64,000 nucleotides of DNA from Sulfurimicrobium sp963741495 (GCA_963741495.1 CAVUID010000015.1:248001-312000), one strand, 5' to 3'; positions 38,369 through 47,808 are shown, numbered from the stretch's first letter. Notes: generated by a model not told the origin, from the sequence alone. Translations and numbers: made by a program.

Positions 38369-39691
38369 ATGAAAAACCCCAGTCCAAAAATCGGTTTCGT
38401 TTCCCTCGGCTGCCCCAAGGCGCTGGTGGATTCGGAGCAAATCCTCACCCAGCTGCGTGCCGAAGGTTACGAGATTTCGCCCAGCTACGAGTCCGCTGAT
38501 CTGGTGGTGATCAATACCTGCGGCTTTATCGACGCGGCGGTGGAGGAGTCGCTCGACGCCATCGGCGAGGCGCTGGCGGAGAACGGCAAGGTGATCGTCA
38601 CCGGCTGCCTCGGCGCGCGGCCCGAAGTGATCATGGAGAAGCATCCGCGCGTGCTGGCGGTGACCGGCCCGCATGCCTTGCAGGAGGTGATGAGCGCGGT
38701 GCATGAACATCTGCCGCAGCCGCACGATCCCTTCACCAGCCTGATCCCGGAGCAGGGCATCAAGCTCACGCCCAGACATTACGCCTATCTGAAAATTTCG
38801 GAGGGCTGCAACCATCGCTGCACTTTCTGCATTATTCCGTCCTTCCGCGGCGATCTGGTGAGCCGACCGGTGAGCGAAGTGATGCGCGAGGCGGAAAAAC
38901 TGGTCAAGGCAGGGGTGAAGGAACTGCTGGTGATCTCGCAGGATACCAGCGCCTATGGGCTGGACCTGAAATACCGCGCCGAATTCTGGCAGAGCAAACT
39001 GCTCAAGGCGCGCATGACCGAACTGGCTGGCGCGTTGGGCGATCTGGGTGCCTGGGTGCGGCTGCACTATGTCTATCCCTACCCGCATGTGGACGAAGTG
39101 ATTCCCCTCATGGCGGAAGGCAAGATCCTGCCCTATCTCGATATCCCGCTGCAGCACGCCAGCCCGAGTGTGCTCAAAGCCATGAAGCGCCCCGGTAACC
39201 AGGACAGTAATCTGGCACGGATCAAGAAATGGCGCGAAATCTGTCCCGACCTTACGCTGCGCAGCACCTTCATCACCGGCTTCCCCGGCGAAACCGAGGA
39301 CGACTTCCAGCAACTGCTGGATTTCATCGGCGAAGCGCGGCTCGACCGCGTCGGCTGTTTCACCTATTCGCCGGTGGAAGGCGCAATGGCCAATGCGCTG
39401 CCCAATCCGGTGCCGGAAGAGGTGAAGCTGGAACGCCAGGCGCGCCTGATGGAATTGCAGGCGCAAATCAGCGCCGAACGCCTGGCCAGCAAGATCGGCA
39501 AGACGCTGACCGTGCTGGTGGACGAGGTGGACGACGAAGGCGTGGTCGCCCGCAGCATGGCGGATGCGCCCGAGATCGACGGCCTGGTGTATGTAGAAGG
39601 GAGTGAAGGATTGAAACCGGGGGATTTCATCCAGGTTTCAATCGAGGATGCCGATGAGCACGACTTGTGGGGAGCGCGGGTGCAGGCGTAA
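38369..39691 (+). CDS. rimO: Ribosomal protein S12 methylthiotransferase RimO
   Basis: RimO is a radical-SAM enzyme that adds a methylthio group to an aspartate of ribosomal protein S12. The 440 residues contain the N-terminal UPF0004 domain (V-S-L-G-C-P-K-A-L-V-D-S-E, N-T-C-G-F-I and V-T-G-C-L-G cysteines), the radical-SAM motif C-N-H-R-C-T-F-C near residue 146, and a C-terminal TRAM domain. The S-L-G-C-P-K sequence separates it from MiaB. Confidence 0.97.
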   Translation: MKNPSPKIGFVSLGCPKALVDSEQILTQLRAEGYEISPSYESADLVVINTCGFIDAAVEESLDAIGEALAENGKVIVTGCLGARPEVIMEKHPRVLAVTGPHALQEVMSAVHEHLPQPHDPFTSLIPEQGIKLTPRHYAYLKISEGCNHRCTFCIIPSFRGDLVSRPVSEVMREAEKLVKAGVKELLVISQDTSAYGLDLKYRAEFWQSKLLKARMTELAGALGDLGAWVRLHYVYPYPHVDEVIPLMAEGKILPYLDIPLQHASPSVLKAMKRPGNQDSNLARIKKWREICPDLTLRSTFITGFPGETEDDFQQLLDFIGEARLDRVGCFTYSPVEGAMANALPNPVPEEVKLERQARLMELQAQISAERLASKIGKTLTVLVDEVDDEGVVARSMADAPEIDGLVYVEGSEGLKPGDFIQVSIEDADEHDLWGARVQA

Positions 39692-39719
39692 GATGCTTCA
39701 CCCCTTCTCCCACTGACAA

Positions 39720-40400
39720 TCAGCGCTGTGCCAGCAGTGCCAGGATATTGCGCGCCAGGACGGGATCGATTTCCATCATCGCCCACAGGGTGTCGGGATC
39801 GATCGCCAGCACCACGGCTTCTTCCGTGGCGATGACCGGGGCGGACATGGTGCTTTCGCCCAGTGCCGAGATTTCACCGATGGTCTGCCTGGGCTCGAAA
39901 CGCATGATGCGTGGCGCATCTGCTGTCCCCAGGTCGGCTTCCAGGCGGCCATTCAGTACCAGGTAGGTCTCGTTGTTTTTTTCTCCAGCGGCCAGCAACG
40001 CTTCGCCTGCCTTCAGTTCATATACCGGGCAGGCATCCAGCAGGTCTTCCATGGCATCGAGATTGACATCCCTGAACAGCGGTGTTTCGGAGAGCGGATT
40101 GGTGGACTCGGTTTTCTTGCGGGTATCTTTAAGGCTTCCTATGCTGATGGGAATGACCTTGGCGCCAGGCTTTTCACCTGCGTAGAAGGGGCGGTCGCCG
40201 GTGGCCTGGCCGAAAGCTTCGAGTAATTCCTTTTCGCGCGTGGAAATCATGCCAAAAATATCGCGGATATCTTCGATGGTGCTATCGGTGAGCGGGTTGT
40301 CCATGCCGTCCTGTGGTGTGACGTCCTTGACGACACTGGCCAGTACTTTGCGCATGACGCGCAGGATGCGTTGTTCGGGAGAAAATTGTTCAGCGGTCAT
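39720..40400 (-). CDS. Cyclic nucleotide-binding domain protein without DNA-binding domain
   Basis: The 226 residues have a polar N-terminal region of about 100 residues, then a cNMP-binding beta-barrel (L-F-R-D-V-N-L-D-A-M-E-D-L-L ... Y-L-V-L-N-G-R-L-E-A-D ... I-G-E-I-S-A-L-G-E) and no helix-turn-helix. The phosphate-binding cassette keeps G-E but has S-T-M-S-A-P where an arginine normally contacts the cyclic phosphate, so nucleotide binding may be weak or altered. It lies downstream of and on the same strand as the cyclase/phosphodiesterase locus, 167 bases from the APH/AAA gene, with a palindrome between. Confidence 0.8.
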   Translation of the reverse strand: MTAEQFSPEQRILRVMRKVLASVVKDVTPQDGMDNPLTDSTIEDIRDIFGMISTREKELLEAFGQATGDRPFYAGEKPGAKVIPISIGSLKDTRKKTESTNPLSETPLFRDVNLDAMEDLLDACPVYELKAGEALLAAGEKNNETYLVLNGRLEADLGTADAPRIMRFEPRQTIGEISALGESTMSAPVIATEEAVVLAIDPDTLWAMMEIDPVLARNILALLAQR

Positions 40401-40450
40401 GTTTTGTGTCCTGATTCAAGCTATTGATGCGGCCATTTAATGTTTGAACT

Positions 40451-40519
40451 TGTAGGTCGGACTTTCTCGCCGGGAATGGATGCTTCGCATCTCGTTCCGG
40501 CGAGAAAGTCCGACCTACA
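40451..40519. repeat. Intergenic palindrome with 23-bp perfect arms
   Basis: The arm at 40451-40473 (TGTAGGTCGGACTTTCTCGC plus CGG) is the exact reverse complement of 40497-40519, with a 23-base loop. The outer TAGGTCGG arm is shared with the palindrome at 34138-34184, so both belong to one dispersed family. It separates the cNMP-binding gene from the APH/AAA gene and could act as a terminator or mRNA stabiliser. Confidence 0.88.
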
Positions 40520-40567
40520 GATATAGTAAATTCTGGCCAGATCCTAATTATAGGCTGTGTAAAAAAC

Positions 40568-42178
40568 CTAATCCTGACAGATCTTGTCGGGATTGTCCAT
40601 GAGTTGCCGGGCCAGTTTTTGCAGTACGCTACTGCCCGCTTCGGGGTGTTCCGTATTAATGACCCAGCTTGAGGCGATTTCCTCGTGGGTCAGTTCTTCG
40701 CTGTTCTGAACTTGTTGTTCCAGCACCTGCCGGGTGGCCTCAGAAGCATCCTTTTCTGATTTCTGCCGGTCAATGATGCGCTGGTGCAATGTGGGTTTAT
40801 CGGCGTGCAGATGGAGAATGATAAAAGGGCACCTGCAAGGCATATTTGCCAGGATTTTGAATGGCTCGCGATCGGCCCGTTTCAGAAAGGTTGCATCGAC
40901 GATTACCGGGAAACCCGTCTGGAGTATTTCTCGCGCCATTTGTTCGAGATGACGGTAAGTCTGGTTGTGGGCGTCGGGGCTATATATTCCGGCGTTCAGG
41001 CCGGACTGGCTGCGTTCGTGCGGCGCCAGTTCGAACAGGCGTTTTCGTTCCACGTCCGAGCGTATGCGGATGGCGCTGCTGTGTTCCAGCAGATACTGGG
41101 TTGCCGTCGTTTTTCCCGAGCCGGAATAGCCGTGGGTAATCAGCAGACAGGGGCGAGCAGGCCGGGTGAAGCGGCTGGCCAGGGCCAGGTAGGTCTTCGC
41201 CTGCTGCCCATGCTGGTTGCTGCCGGTGTTCGTCCAGATCTTCCTGGCAACCCCGGATGACAGGCTACCTTGGCGCGCACCATGGCGCGATAGACCAGAT
41301 AATAGTTGAGTACGCAGAGACCGCTGAAGTCGCCGCTATATTCCAGGTAGGTGATAAGAAAACGCTGCGCCAGATCAGGCCGCCCCCGGTCGTGCAGGTC
41401 CATGATCACGAAGGCGGCATCGCTCATGACATCGATCCAGCGCAGATTGGGATTGAATTCGATGCAGTCGAACAGGGTTACCGCGCCATCGATCCAGGCC
41501 ATGTTGCCGAGATGCAGGTCGCCATGGCATTCGCGAATGTAATTATTCTCCTTGCGGGCGGCCAGGCTTTCACGCAGCCGCGTGAATTCTGTCTTGCTCC
41601 ATGCTTCCAGCGCGGCCAGCATTTTCCCTTCCGGGCGTCCATTTGCCCGTTCGACGATTTGCGCAAAATTTTCCAGAACCGGATGCTGGACGGCGGCGGG
41701 CGTACCGAACTCGGCCGGCGCAGGGTTGGCTGCGATCATGGCGTGAAAGCGCGCCACTTCACGTGCAATTTCATCTACTTCGGCAGGGCTGAGCAGCCCA
41801 TTTTCCAGCATGCGATCGAGCAGGACTTGCTCGCGGAAACTGGCGCATTTTGACGGCGTATTCAATGGGCGCACCCTCTGCCGTTGAGGACGGGATGCTG
41901 TGGCGTGCCACCGATGGGGATGACCTCGAGGTAGAGCTGGGGGGCGAAACGGCGGTTGAGGCGCAGTTCCTCCTCGCAATAGAAGCGGCGTTTCTCCAGG
42001 GTGCTGAAATCGAGAAAGCCGAAATTGACGGGTTTCTTGATCTTGTAGGCATAAGTCCCGGTGAGCAGAATCCAGGAGATATGGGTTTCGATCAGTTCGA
42101 CAGTGCTGAGGCCGGGTGATCGTAGCGCGCTGGTTCGAGCAGTGCCCTGATCAGATCAGGCAGGTTGTTTTCAGCCAT
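40568..42178 (-). pseudogene. Bifunctional APH-like kinase / AAA ATP-binding protein, with at least four frameshifts
   Basis: The pieces read in order: M-A-E-N-N-L-P-D-L-I, then I-E-T-H-I-S-W-I-L-L, then K-I-K-K-P-V-N-F-G-F-L-D-F (ATP-binding lysine), then C-H-G-D-L-H-L-G-N-M (APH catalytic loop), then I-T-H-G-Y-S-G-S-G-K-T-T (Walker A) and L-F-E-L-A-P-H-E-R. They lie in different frames, with indels near 42105 (missing base), 41879 (extra), 41833 (extra) and somewhere in 41150-41290. With those corrected the total is about 536 residues, the normal length for APH-AAA fusion proteins of unknown substrate. Several breaks in one gene leave open real decay or poor sequence. It starts five bases after the HD-GYP gene. 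Confidence 0.8.
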
Positions 42179-42183
42179 GACGT

Positions 42184-43806
42184 TCAGGGCGAATATCCCG
42201 GGATCTTGCTCACATCCACTGCGTCGATCTGGTCGTCCTCAAGAAAATCCCGGGCATACGAAAGATAGACCTGGTCGCGGATAAAAATGTCGAACAGGTC
42301 GGGGTCCACATGCTGGTCCTGTTTCATGTGGCCAAGAATGAACAGTGCATCGCTCAGTTTCTTGCCTTCCTTGTAGGGTCGGTCCTTGGCGGTGAGCGCC
42401 TCGAAAATGTCGGCGATGGCCATGATGCGCGCCTGTACCGACATATCCGACCCCTTCAGTCCGTTCGGGTAGCCTCTGCCATCCATGCGTTCGTGGTGGC
42501 CGCCGGCGTATTCCGGCACGTGTTTGAGGTGCGACGGCCAGGGCAGCGCCTGCAGCATGTTGATGGTGGAGACGACGTGCTGGTTGATGATTTCACGTTC
42601 TTCCGCCGTGAGCGTGCCTTTTGCGATGTTGAGGTTGAGGATTTCTTCCTCGGACAGGAAATCGCTTTCCTGTCCGTTTTCATCGACCCAGTGGTAGGCG
42701 CCGATCTCCTTCACACGCTGCTGCAACGGTGGAGACATGAATTCTCCACCGATGTTGGCCTTGCGCAGGAATGCGCGGTCGTCATCGAGTTGCGCAATGC
42801 GTTCGCGGCAGGCGGCTTCGATCTGCGTCGTGTCGGTTGCGCCATCGTTTAACGCTGCGATTTTTTGGTTCAGCATGTCGATTTCGGCATCGCGCTTCAG
42901 CACTTCGAAACGGATGTCGATCAGGTGGATGCGGTCGAACAGGGTTTGCAGCTTGCTGGATTTGTCCACCACATGCACCGGCGTGGTGATCTTGCCGCAA
43001 TCGTGCAGCAGACCTGCGATTTTGAGTTCGTAGCGGTCCTTGTCGCTCATCCGAAACCCGGCCAGCGGGCCGCTTGCGGTCTTGCTGGCCGCCTCCGCCA
43101 GCAGCATGGTGAGTACGGGAACTCGCTCGCAGTGACCACCGGTGTAGGGCGATTTTTCGTCGATGGCGATGTTGATGAGGGTGATGAAGGCTTCGAACAG
43201 GTCTTCCAGCTGGTTGATCAGCGCCCGGTTGGTGAGGGCGATGGCGGCCTGGGAAGCCAGAGATTCCACCAGATGCTGATCGGAGTTGGAGAAAAGTATG
43301 ATTTCACCGCTCTCTGGGTCAATGGCATTGATCAGTTGCAGCACTGCGATGATCTTGCCCTCATGGTTTTTCATTGGCACCGTGAGGAAGGATTTCGAGC
43401 GGTATTGGTTGGCGCTGTCGAATTTGCGCGTGCCGGAGAAATCGAAGCCATGCTCGCTGTAGGCATCAGCGATATTGACCGTGCTGTCGTGCAGCACCGC
43501 GTAGGCAACTACATTGCTGTTGTTGGGGTTGCCGTCCGGGTCGTGGAGCGGCACTGGCGGGAATGTAACCGGCTTGCCGGTCGTGCCCCCGAGTGCAATG
43601 CCCAGCGACTGGGTGCGCACGATTTCGAAGTGCAGAGCCTGGTCCTCTCCAACGCTGTAAAGGGTGCCGGCATCGCAGTGCGTAATGCGGATAGCCGCCA
43701 GCAGGATGGCTTCCAGCAGGCGGCTGGTGTCCTTTTCCCGGGACAGTGCCACGCCGATGGCGTTAAGCTCGTCCAGGCGCTGCAGCAGGTGGTTGGCTTG
43801 CTGCAT
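42184..43806 (-). CDS. GAF domain HD-GYP cyclic-di-GMP phosphodiesterase
   Basis: The 540 residues start with a short helix, then a GAF domain (about 20-185). The HD-GYP domain holds H-D-C-G-K and H-H-E-R-M-D-G-R-G-Y-P-N-G-L-K-G, with the metal-binding residues intact. About 100 extra residues rich in charged helix separate the H-D-C-G-K helix from the rest of the domain. HD-GYP enzymes hydrolyse c-di-GMP to GMP, and GAF domains bind small ligands, often cyclic nucleotides. I chose the ATG at 43806, two bases after the ATPase gene; the open frame extends further but is a shadow of that gene. Confidence 0.9.
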   Translation of the reverse strand: MQQANHLLQRLDELNAIGVALSREKDTSRLLEAILLAAIRITHCDAGTLYSVGEDQALHFEIVRTQSLGIALGGTTGKPVTFPPVPLHDPDGNPNNSNVVAYAVLHDSTVNIADAYSEHGFDFSGTRKFDSANQYRSKSFLTVPMKNHEGKIIAVLQLINAIDPESGEIILFSNSDQHLVESLASQAAIALTNRALINQLEDLFEAFITLINIAIDEKSPYTGGHCERVPVLTMLLAEAASKTASGPLAGFRMSDKDRYELKIAGLLHDCGKITTPVHVVDKSSKLQTLFDRIHLIDIRFEVLKRDAEIDMLNQKIAALNDGATDTTQIEAACRERIAQLDDDRAFLRKANIGGEFMSPPLQQRVKEIGAYHWVDENGQESDFLSEEEILNLNIAKGTLTAEEREIINQHVVSTINMLQALPWPSHLKHVPEYAGGHHERMDGRGYPNGLKGSDMSVQARIMAIADIFEALTAKDRPYKEGKKLSDALFILGHMKQDQHVDPDLFDIFIRDQVYLSYARDFLEDDQIDAVDVSKIPGYSP

Positions 43807-43808
43807 GG

Positions 43809-46157
43809 CTATTTGATGCACACAGAGCGAACTTGCTTCATGTCGGTGATGCCCTGCAGGACTTTCTCGATGCCGTCCTGGCGCAGGGTGCGCATGCCTT
43901 CGGACAAGGCGGTCACGGTCATTTCGGCAACACGAGCGTGTTCCTGGATGTTTTTCTTGACCGCATCGGATCCGATCAGCAGCTCGTGCAGACCAAAGCG
44001 CCCCTTGTAGCCGGTGTGGTTGCATTTTTCGCAGCCGACCGGCTGGTGCAGTTGCAGCTCGCCATTGGCATTGCCATAGGTTTTGATCCACGTCTGTTGC
44101 AGTTTCTTGCGTGCGGCAACCGGATCTTGCTGCCATTCCTGCGTGTTCTGCAGTTCCTCGCTGTATTCCGAAAGCAGCGACTCAATTTCCTGTGCCGAAG
44201 GGGTATAGGGCTTCCTGCATGCGGCGCACAGGCTCTTGCCGAGGCGCTGGGCCAGAATGCCGAGCAGGGCATCGGCAAAATTGAATGGGTCCATGCCCAT
44301 GTCGAGCAGGCGAACGATGCTTTCCGGTGCACTGTTGGTGTGCAGCGTCGAGAGCACCAGGTGGCCGGTGAGGGAGGCTTCGATGCCGGTTGAGACCGTT
44401 TCCTTGTCGCGCATCTCGCCCACCATCACTACGTCCGGGTCGGCGCGAAGGAAGGCGCGCATCGCTATGGCAAAGGTGATTCCTGCCTTGGGGTTGACCT
44501 GTACCTGGCGCAGGCCTTTCTGGGTGATCTCCACCGGGTCTTCGGCGGTCCAGATCTTGGTTTCAGGTGTGTTGATATGGCCCAGCACGGAATGCAGGGT
44601 GGTCGTCTTGCCGGAGCCGGTCGGGCCGCAAACCAGAAACAATCCATAGGGCTTGCTGATCACCTTTTTGAGGCGTTCCAGGTTGTGCGGGCTGACTCCC
44701 AACTTATCGAGGGGTATTGGTTCGCCTGCAGCCAGGATGCGCATCACCACGTCTTCCAGCCCGCCTGCGGTCGGGATGGTTGCAACGCGCAGCTCGATAT
44801 CCAGCGGGCCGAATTTCTTGAACATGATCTTGCCGTCCTGGGGCTTCCGTTTCTCGGAAATGTCCAGGTCGCACATGATTTTCAGACGCGCGAGGAGGGC
44901 GGCGCGGTAGCTGGCCGGCACCTCGATGTAGGGGAAAAGCGTACCGTCCTTGCGAAAACGGATGATGGTCTTGTTCTTGCCAGGGTAGGGTTCGATGTGA
45001 ATATCCGAGGCGCGCTGGTTGTAAGCATCCACGATGATCTTGTTGACCAGCTTGACCAGCTCGTTATCGGCGGCAGCGGAAATGTCATCGGTGCTGGCGC
45101 TGCTCTCGTCGGCTGTTTCGTCGTCAAGACTCGACAGCAAATCGTCAATCGAGCCGAGGTTGGCAGAGGCGCCGTAAAACTGATCCAGGGTCGCGGCGAA
45201 ATCACGCCGTGTGCACACCCGGAAAACCAGCTTGTGTTTTGGGAAAATATTGTTGACCACGCGCGATCCCATGATCCGATCCGGTTCTGGAGTCATAATC
45301 ACCATGCCTTCCGGGGTGTCGTCGACCGGGACCCACAGGCTGCCCTCGACATAATCGCGTTTGAGGTTCTTTAGCAATTCTTCGGGCTTGATGCGGTCGG
45401 ATTTGAATGGTTCGTAGGGAATACGATAGAAATCCGCCAGAGACTGGCCAAGATCGACCGTCTTAACCTGAAATTCGTCCCGCAGGATGTCTTCGATGTC
45501 CTTGTTTTTACGATGTGCGGAGCGTGTGGCCAGTTCGATTTCGGCTAGGGAGAGAATGCCCTGGCTGATCAGGGAGTCAAATCTGGTGCGGATGCGCTGG
45601 CGCTGCCTGAACGCGATGGACAGGGTTCTGGCCAGTTCCTGCAGGCCTTCTTCCGCAGCAGTGGGAAAAGGCTGCCCGGACAGGGCGTTGATCAGCTGAA
45701 TGACGCCGCTCAGTTCGCCGCTGTCAGCGTCAATGATCGGCGCCACCAGCATCTGTCTGGTGCGGTAGCCGCTCTTGCGGTCGATATCCTTGAGGAAAGT
45801 GATGCCGGGGTAATGGCTGTTCAGTTCTTCATCGTCATACACATCCCGGATATTGACAATACCCTTGTTGAGCGCCACATAGCCCGCCACGCTTTGCGAT
45901 GAAATCGGCAGCTTGAAATCCTTGAATGCACCCAGGCCAGTTTTGATCCTGGTGGTGATAGATGTCCTGTCTTCGCTGAGGCAATAAATGGTCAGGCGGT
46001 CTGCCTCGAACAGGGCGCAGATATCGCTCGACAGTTGCAGCATGATTTCGTCGATATTCTGGGTGGCATGAATCTTGTTGGTGACAGCGTGTAGTTTGCG
46101 CGAAAAAACAAGCTGGGAGCTGAGTTCGCTGGTGTTTGCTGCTGCCTGGGTAGTCAC
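43809..46157 (-). CDS. GspE/PilB-type secretion ATPase with N-terminal GAF domain
   Basis: The 782-residue protein has a GAF domain (about 25-190), a GspE N-terminal domain (about 195-330, R-F-D-S-L-I-S-Q-G-I-L-S) and a hexameric ATPase. Walker A G-P-T-G-S-G-K-T-T-T lies near residue 515, followed by the Asp box T-A-E-D-P-V-E-I, Walker B D-P-D-V-V-M-V-G-E-M-R-D and His box H-T-N-S-A-P. The four-cysteine zinc site is C-A-A-C near 644 and C-E-K-C near 707. Such ATPases drive type IV pilus extension or type II secretion, but no pilin or secretin gene is nearby. The setting between a phosphodiesterase-like enzyme and an HD-GYP gene suggests control by second messengers. Confidence 0.9.
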   Translation of the reverse strand: MTTQAAANTSELSSQLVFSRKLHAVTNKIHATQNIDEIMLQLSSDICALFEADRLTIYCLSEDRTSITTRIKTGLGAFKDFKLPISSQSVAGYVALNKGIVNIRDVYDDEELNSHYPGITFLKDIDRKSGYRTRQMLVAPIIDADSGELSGVIQLINALSGQPFPTAAEEGLQELARTLSIAFRQRQRIRTRFDSLISQGILSLAEIELATRSAHRKNKDIEDILRDEFQVKTVDLGQSLADFYRIPYEPFKSDRIKPEELLKNLKRDYVEGSLWVPVDDTPEGMVIMTPEPDRIMGSRVVNNIFPKHKLVFRVCTRRDFAATLDQFYGASANLGSIDDLLSSLDDETADESSASTDDISAAADNELVKLVNKIIVDAYNQRASDIHIEPYPGKNKTIIRFRKDGTLFPYIEVPASYRAALLARLKIMCDLDISEKRKPQDGKIMFKKFGPLDIELRVATIPTAGGLEDVVMRILAAGEPIPLDKLGVSPHNLERLKKVISKPYGLFLVCGPTGSGKTTTLHSVLGHINTPETKIWTAEDPVEITQKGLRQVQVNPKAGITFAIAMRAFLRADPDVVMVGEMRDKETVSTGIEASLTGHLVLSTLHTNSAPESIVRLLDMGMDPFNFADALLGILAQRLGKSLCAACRKPYTPSAQEIESLLSEYSEELQNTQEWQQDPVAARKKLQQTWIKTYGNANGELQLHQPVGCEKCNHTGYKGRFGLHELLIGSDAVKKNIQEHARVAEMTVTALSEGMRTLRQDGIEKVLQGITDMKQVRSVCIK

Positions 46158-46177
46158 GATAAATTCCGATATTTAGG

Positions 46178-46942
46178 TCAAAACTCAAATAGTTGGCCAT
46201 GAGCCAGCATTCTTGGTGCTGTGCCATGCACTTCGGCGAGAATTTCGGACATGATCCGTGGCTGATCTCCCGGCCCCAGGTGGGTAATGTAAATTTCCGC
46301 CGGTTTCAGCAGCCTGGGCAGTTGTTCGGCCAGCAGCGCAGGGTAGTAGTGTCGAGATACATGGGCAATGTCGTGTTCCTCGTCGGCAAAGGAAACTTCG
46401 ATGATCAGGTAGCGCAGATTGTCTACCTGGTTGAGCGCAGCCCAGAATTCGGGACAGTCGATGGTGTCGCCGCTGAAAGCCAGGCTGGATTTTCCACTGT
46501 CGAGCAGATAACCCACTGCCGGGACCACGTGCCGGGCGGGCAGGGCGGTAATTCTGCGGCCATCCAGTTCAACGGTTTGCCCGGCATGCATGGCCTTGAA
46601 GCGCAGGAAAGGGTGGTCAGGCTTGGGAATCTGGGTGAAATCCGGCCACAGTTTCCAGTTGAACAGGTGATCGCGCAGAATCTCGATGGTTTCAGGCAGT
46701 GCATGGACGGTGACCGGTCGGTCACGCAAGGCGCCAGCGGAGTCGAGCAGAAATGGCAGGCTGGCGACATGGTCGAGGTGCGAGTGCGTAAGAAAAACAT
46801 GGTCAATCAGGCTCATGGCCTCCAGCGTCAGATCCCCCACTCCCGTGCCGGCATCGATCAGGATGTCCTCATCGAGCAGCATGGATGTGGTGCGCAGGCC
46901 GGCACCGATGCCGCCGCTGCAGCCGAGGATGGTCAACTTCAC
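46178..46942 (-). CDS. Metallo-beta-lactamase fold hydrolase, class II cyclic-nucleotide phosphodiesterase-like
   Basis: The 254 residues open K-L-T-I-L-G-C-S-G-G-I-G and carry the metal motif T-H-S-H-L-D-H near residue 52. A further F-S-G-D-T aspartate and C-terminal T-H-L-G-P-G histidine follow. The N-terminal G-C-S-G and H-S-H-L-D-H-V-A-S-L-P layout resembles class II 3',5'-cyclic nucleotide phosphodiesterases and RNase Z-like enzymes. With an adenylate cyclase four genes upstream, cAMP is a likely substrate, but this is inferred. It overlaps the M48 gene by four bases. Confidence 0.82.
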   Translation of the reverse strand: MKLTILGCSGGIGAGLRTTSMLLDEDILIDAGTGVGDLTLEAMSLIDHVFLTHSHLDHVASLPFLLDSAGALRDRPVTVHALPETIEILRDHLFNWKLWPDFTQIPKPDHPFLRFKAMHAGQTVELDGRRITALPARHVVPAVGYLLDSGKSSLAFSGDTIDCPEFWAALNQVDNLRYLIIEVSFADEEHDIAHVSRHYYPALLAEQLPRLLKPAEIYITHLGPGDQPRIMSEILAEVHGTAPRMLAHGQLFEF

Positions 46943-47808
46943 CGGAGTTTTTCCTTGGCTTTCTCTTGTGGCACGAATTTCTGGAAGCGGTTCTGGATGG
47001 TTTCACCGCGATATTGATCAAAATTGCCCAGCATTATTCCATCCAGCAGCTCCAGTCGACTGGCCGGGCTGGGGTGAGTCTTGAACATCAGCGCCAGGCT
47101 TCCATCCTGCGGGTTCATGTGGTCCAGTGTTTGCAGCACCGCCGGCAGCCCGAAAGGGTCGTAACCGGCGCGTGTGGCGATCACAATGCCCATGCGGTCG
47201 GCTTCGAATTCGTCATCCTTGTCGAGGCCGCGCGCGTAAAGTTCGGTGCCGGTGCTGACTACTTTTTTCAGCGCTTCACTATTCCTGTTGCGTTCGGCAG
47301 CGACGTTGAACACATCGCCGAGAATGCCCATCTGTGCATTTTTCTGGATGGCATTAAGGTGATGGCGGCGCAATACATGAGAAATTTCGTGAGCCAGAAC
47401 ACCGGCCAGTTCAGCTTCATTGCGCATTTTCAAGAGCAGGCCGTGGGTGATGAAAATGTAACCGCCAGGTGTGGCAAAGGCATTTACGTTCATGCTGTTG
47501 ATTACGCCAAAATGCCAGGCGAGGTCGGGGCGTTCTGTTTGCAGTGCAAGCCAGCGGCCGACCTGGTTGACATAGCGTTGCATGCCATCGTTTCTGACCA
47601 GCGGAGCTGCGCCGAGCAGACTGGATGCCACGCCTTCGCCTATGGCGATCTCGCCGTTTTCGTCCACTTCCTTGAGGTCGGTGGTTTTCTTGGCGATATT
47701 GACGATTTTCCCCAGATCTTCAAGATTATTGAAGCTGAAGCTCCAGGCAGGTGAAACCAGAAACAAACCTGTAAGTAGTGCACCGAATGCACATGAAAGC
47801 TGTTTCAT
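46939..47808 (-). CDS. Periplasmic M48 family metalloprotease
   Basis: The 289-residue protein has a signal peptide (residues 1-23, ending P-A-W-S-F). The zinc motif H-E-I-S-H is at residues 140-144, and a downstream E-F-E-A-D-R-M-G glutamate acts as third ligand. The T-H-P-S-P-A-S-R-L segment near residue 257 is typical of the BepA/LoiP group, which degrade misfolded outer-membrane proteins. It overlaps its neighbours on both sides (ATGA), so it is part of the operon. Confidence 0.92.
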   Translation of the reverse strand: MKQLSCAFGALLTGLFLVSPAWSFSFNNLEDLGKIVNIAKKTTDLKEVDENGEIAIGEGVASSLLGAAPLVRNDGMQRYVNQVGRWLALQTERPDLAWHFGVINSMNVNAFATPGGYIFITHGLLLKMRNEAELAGVLAHEISHVLRRHHLNAIQKNAQMGILGDVFNVAAERNRNSEALKKVVSTGTELYARGLDKDDEFEADRMGIVIATRAGYDPFGLPAVLQTLDHMNPQDGSLALMFKTHPSPASRLELLDGIMLGNFDQYRGETIQNRFQKFVPQEKAKEKLR

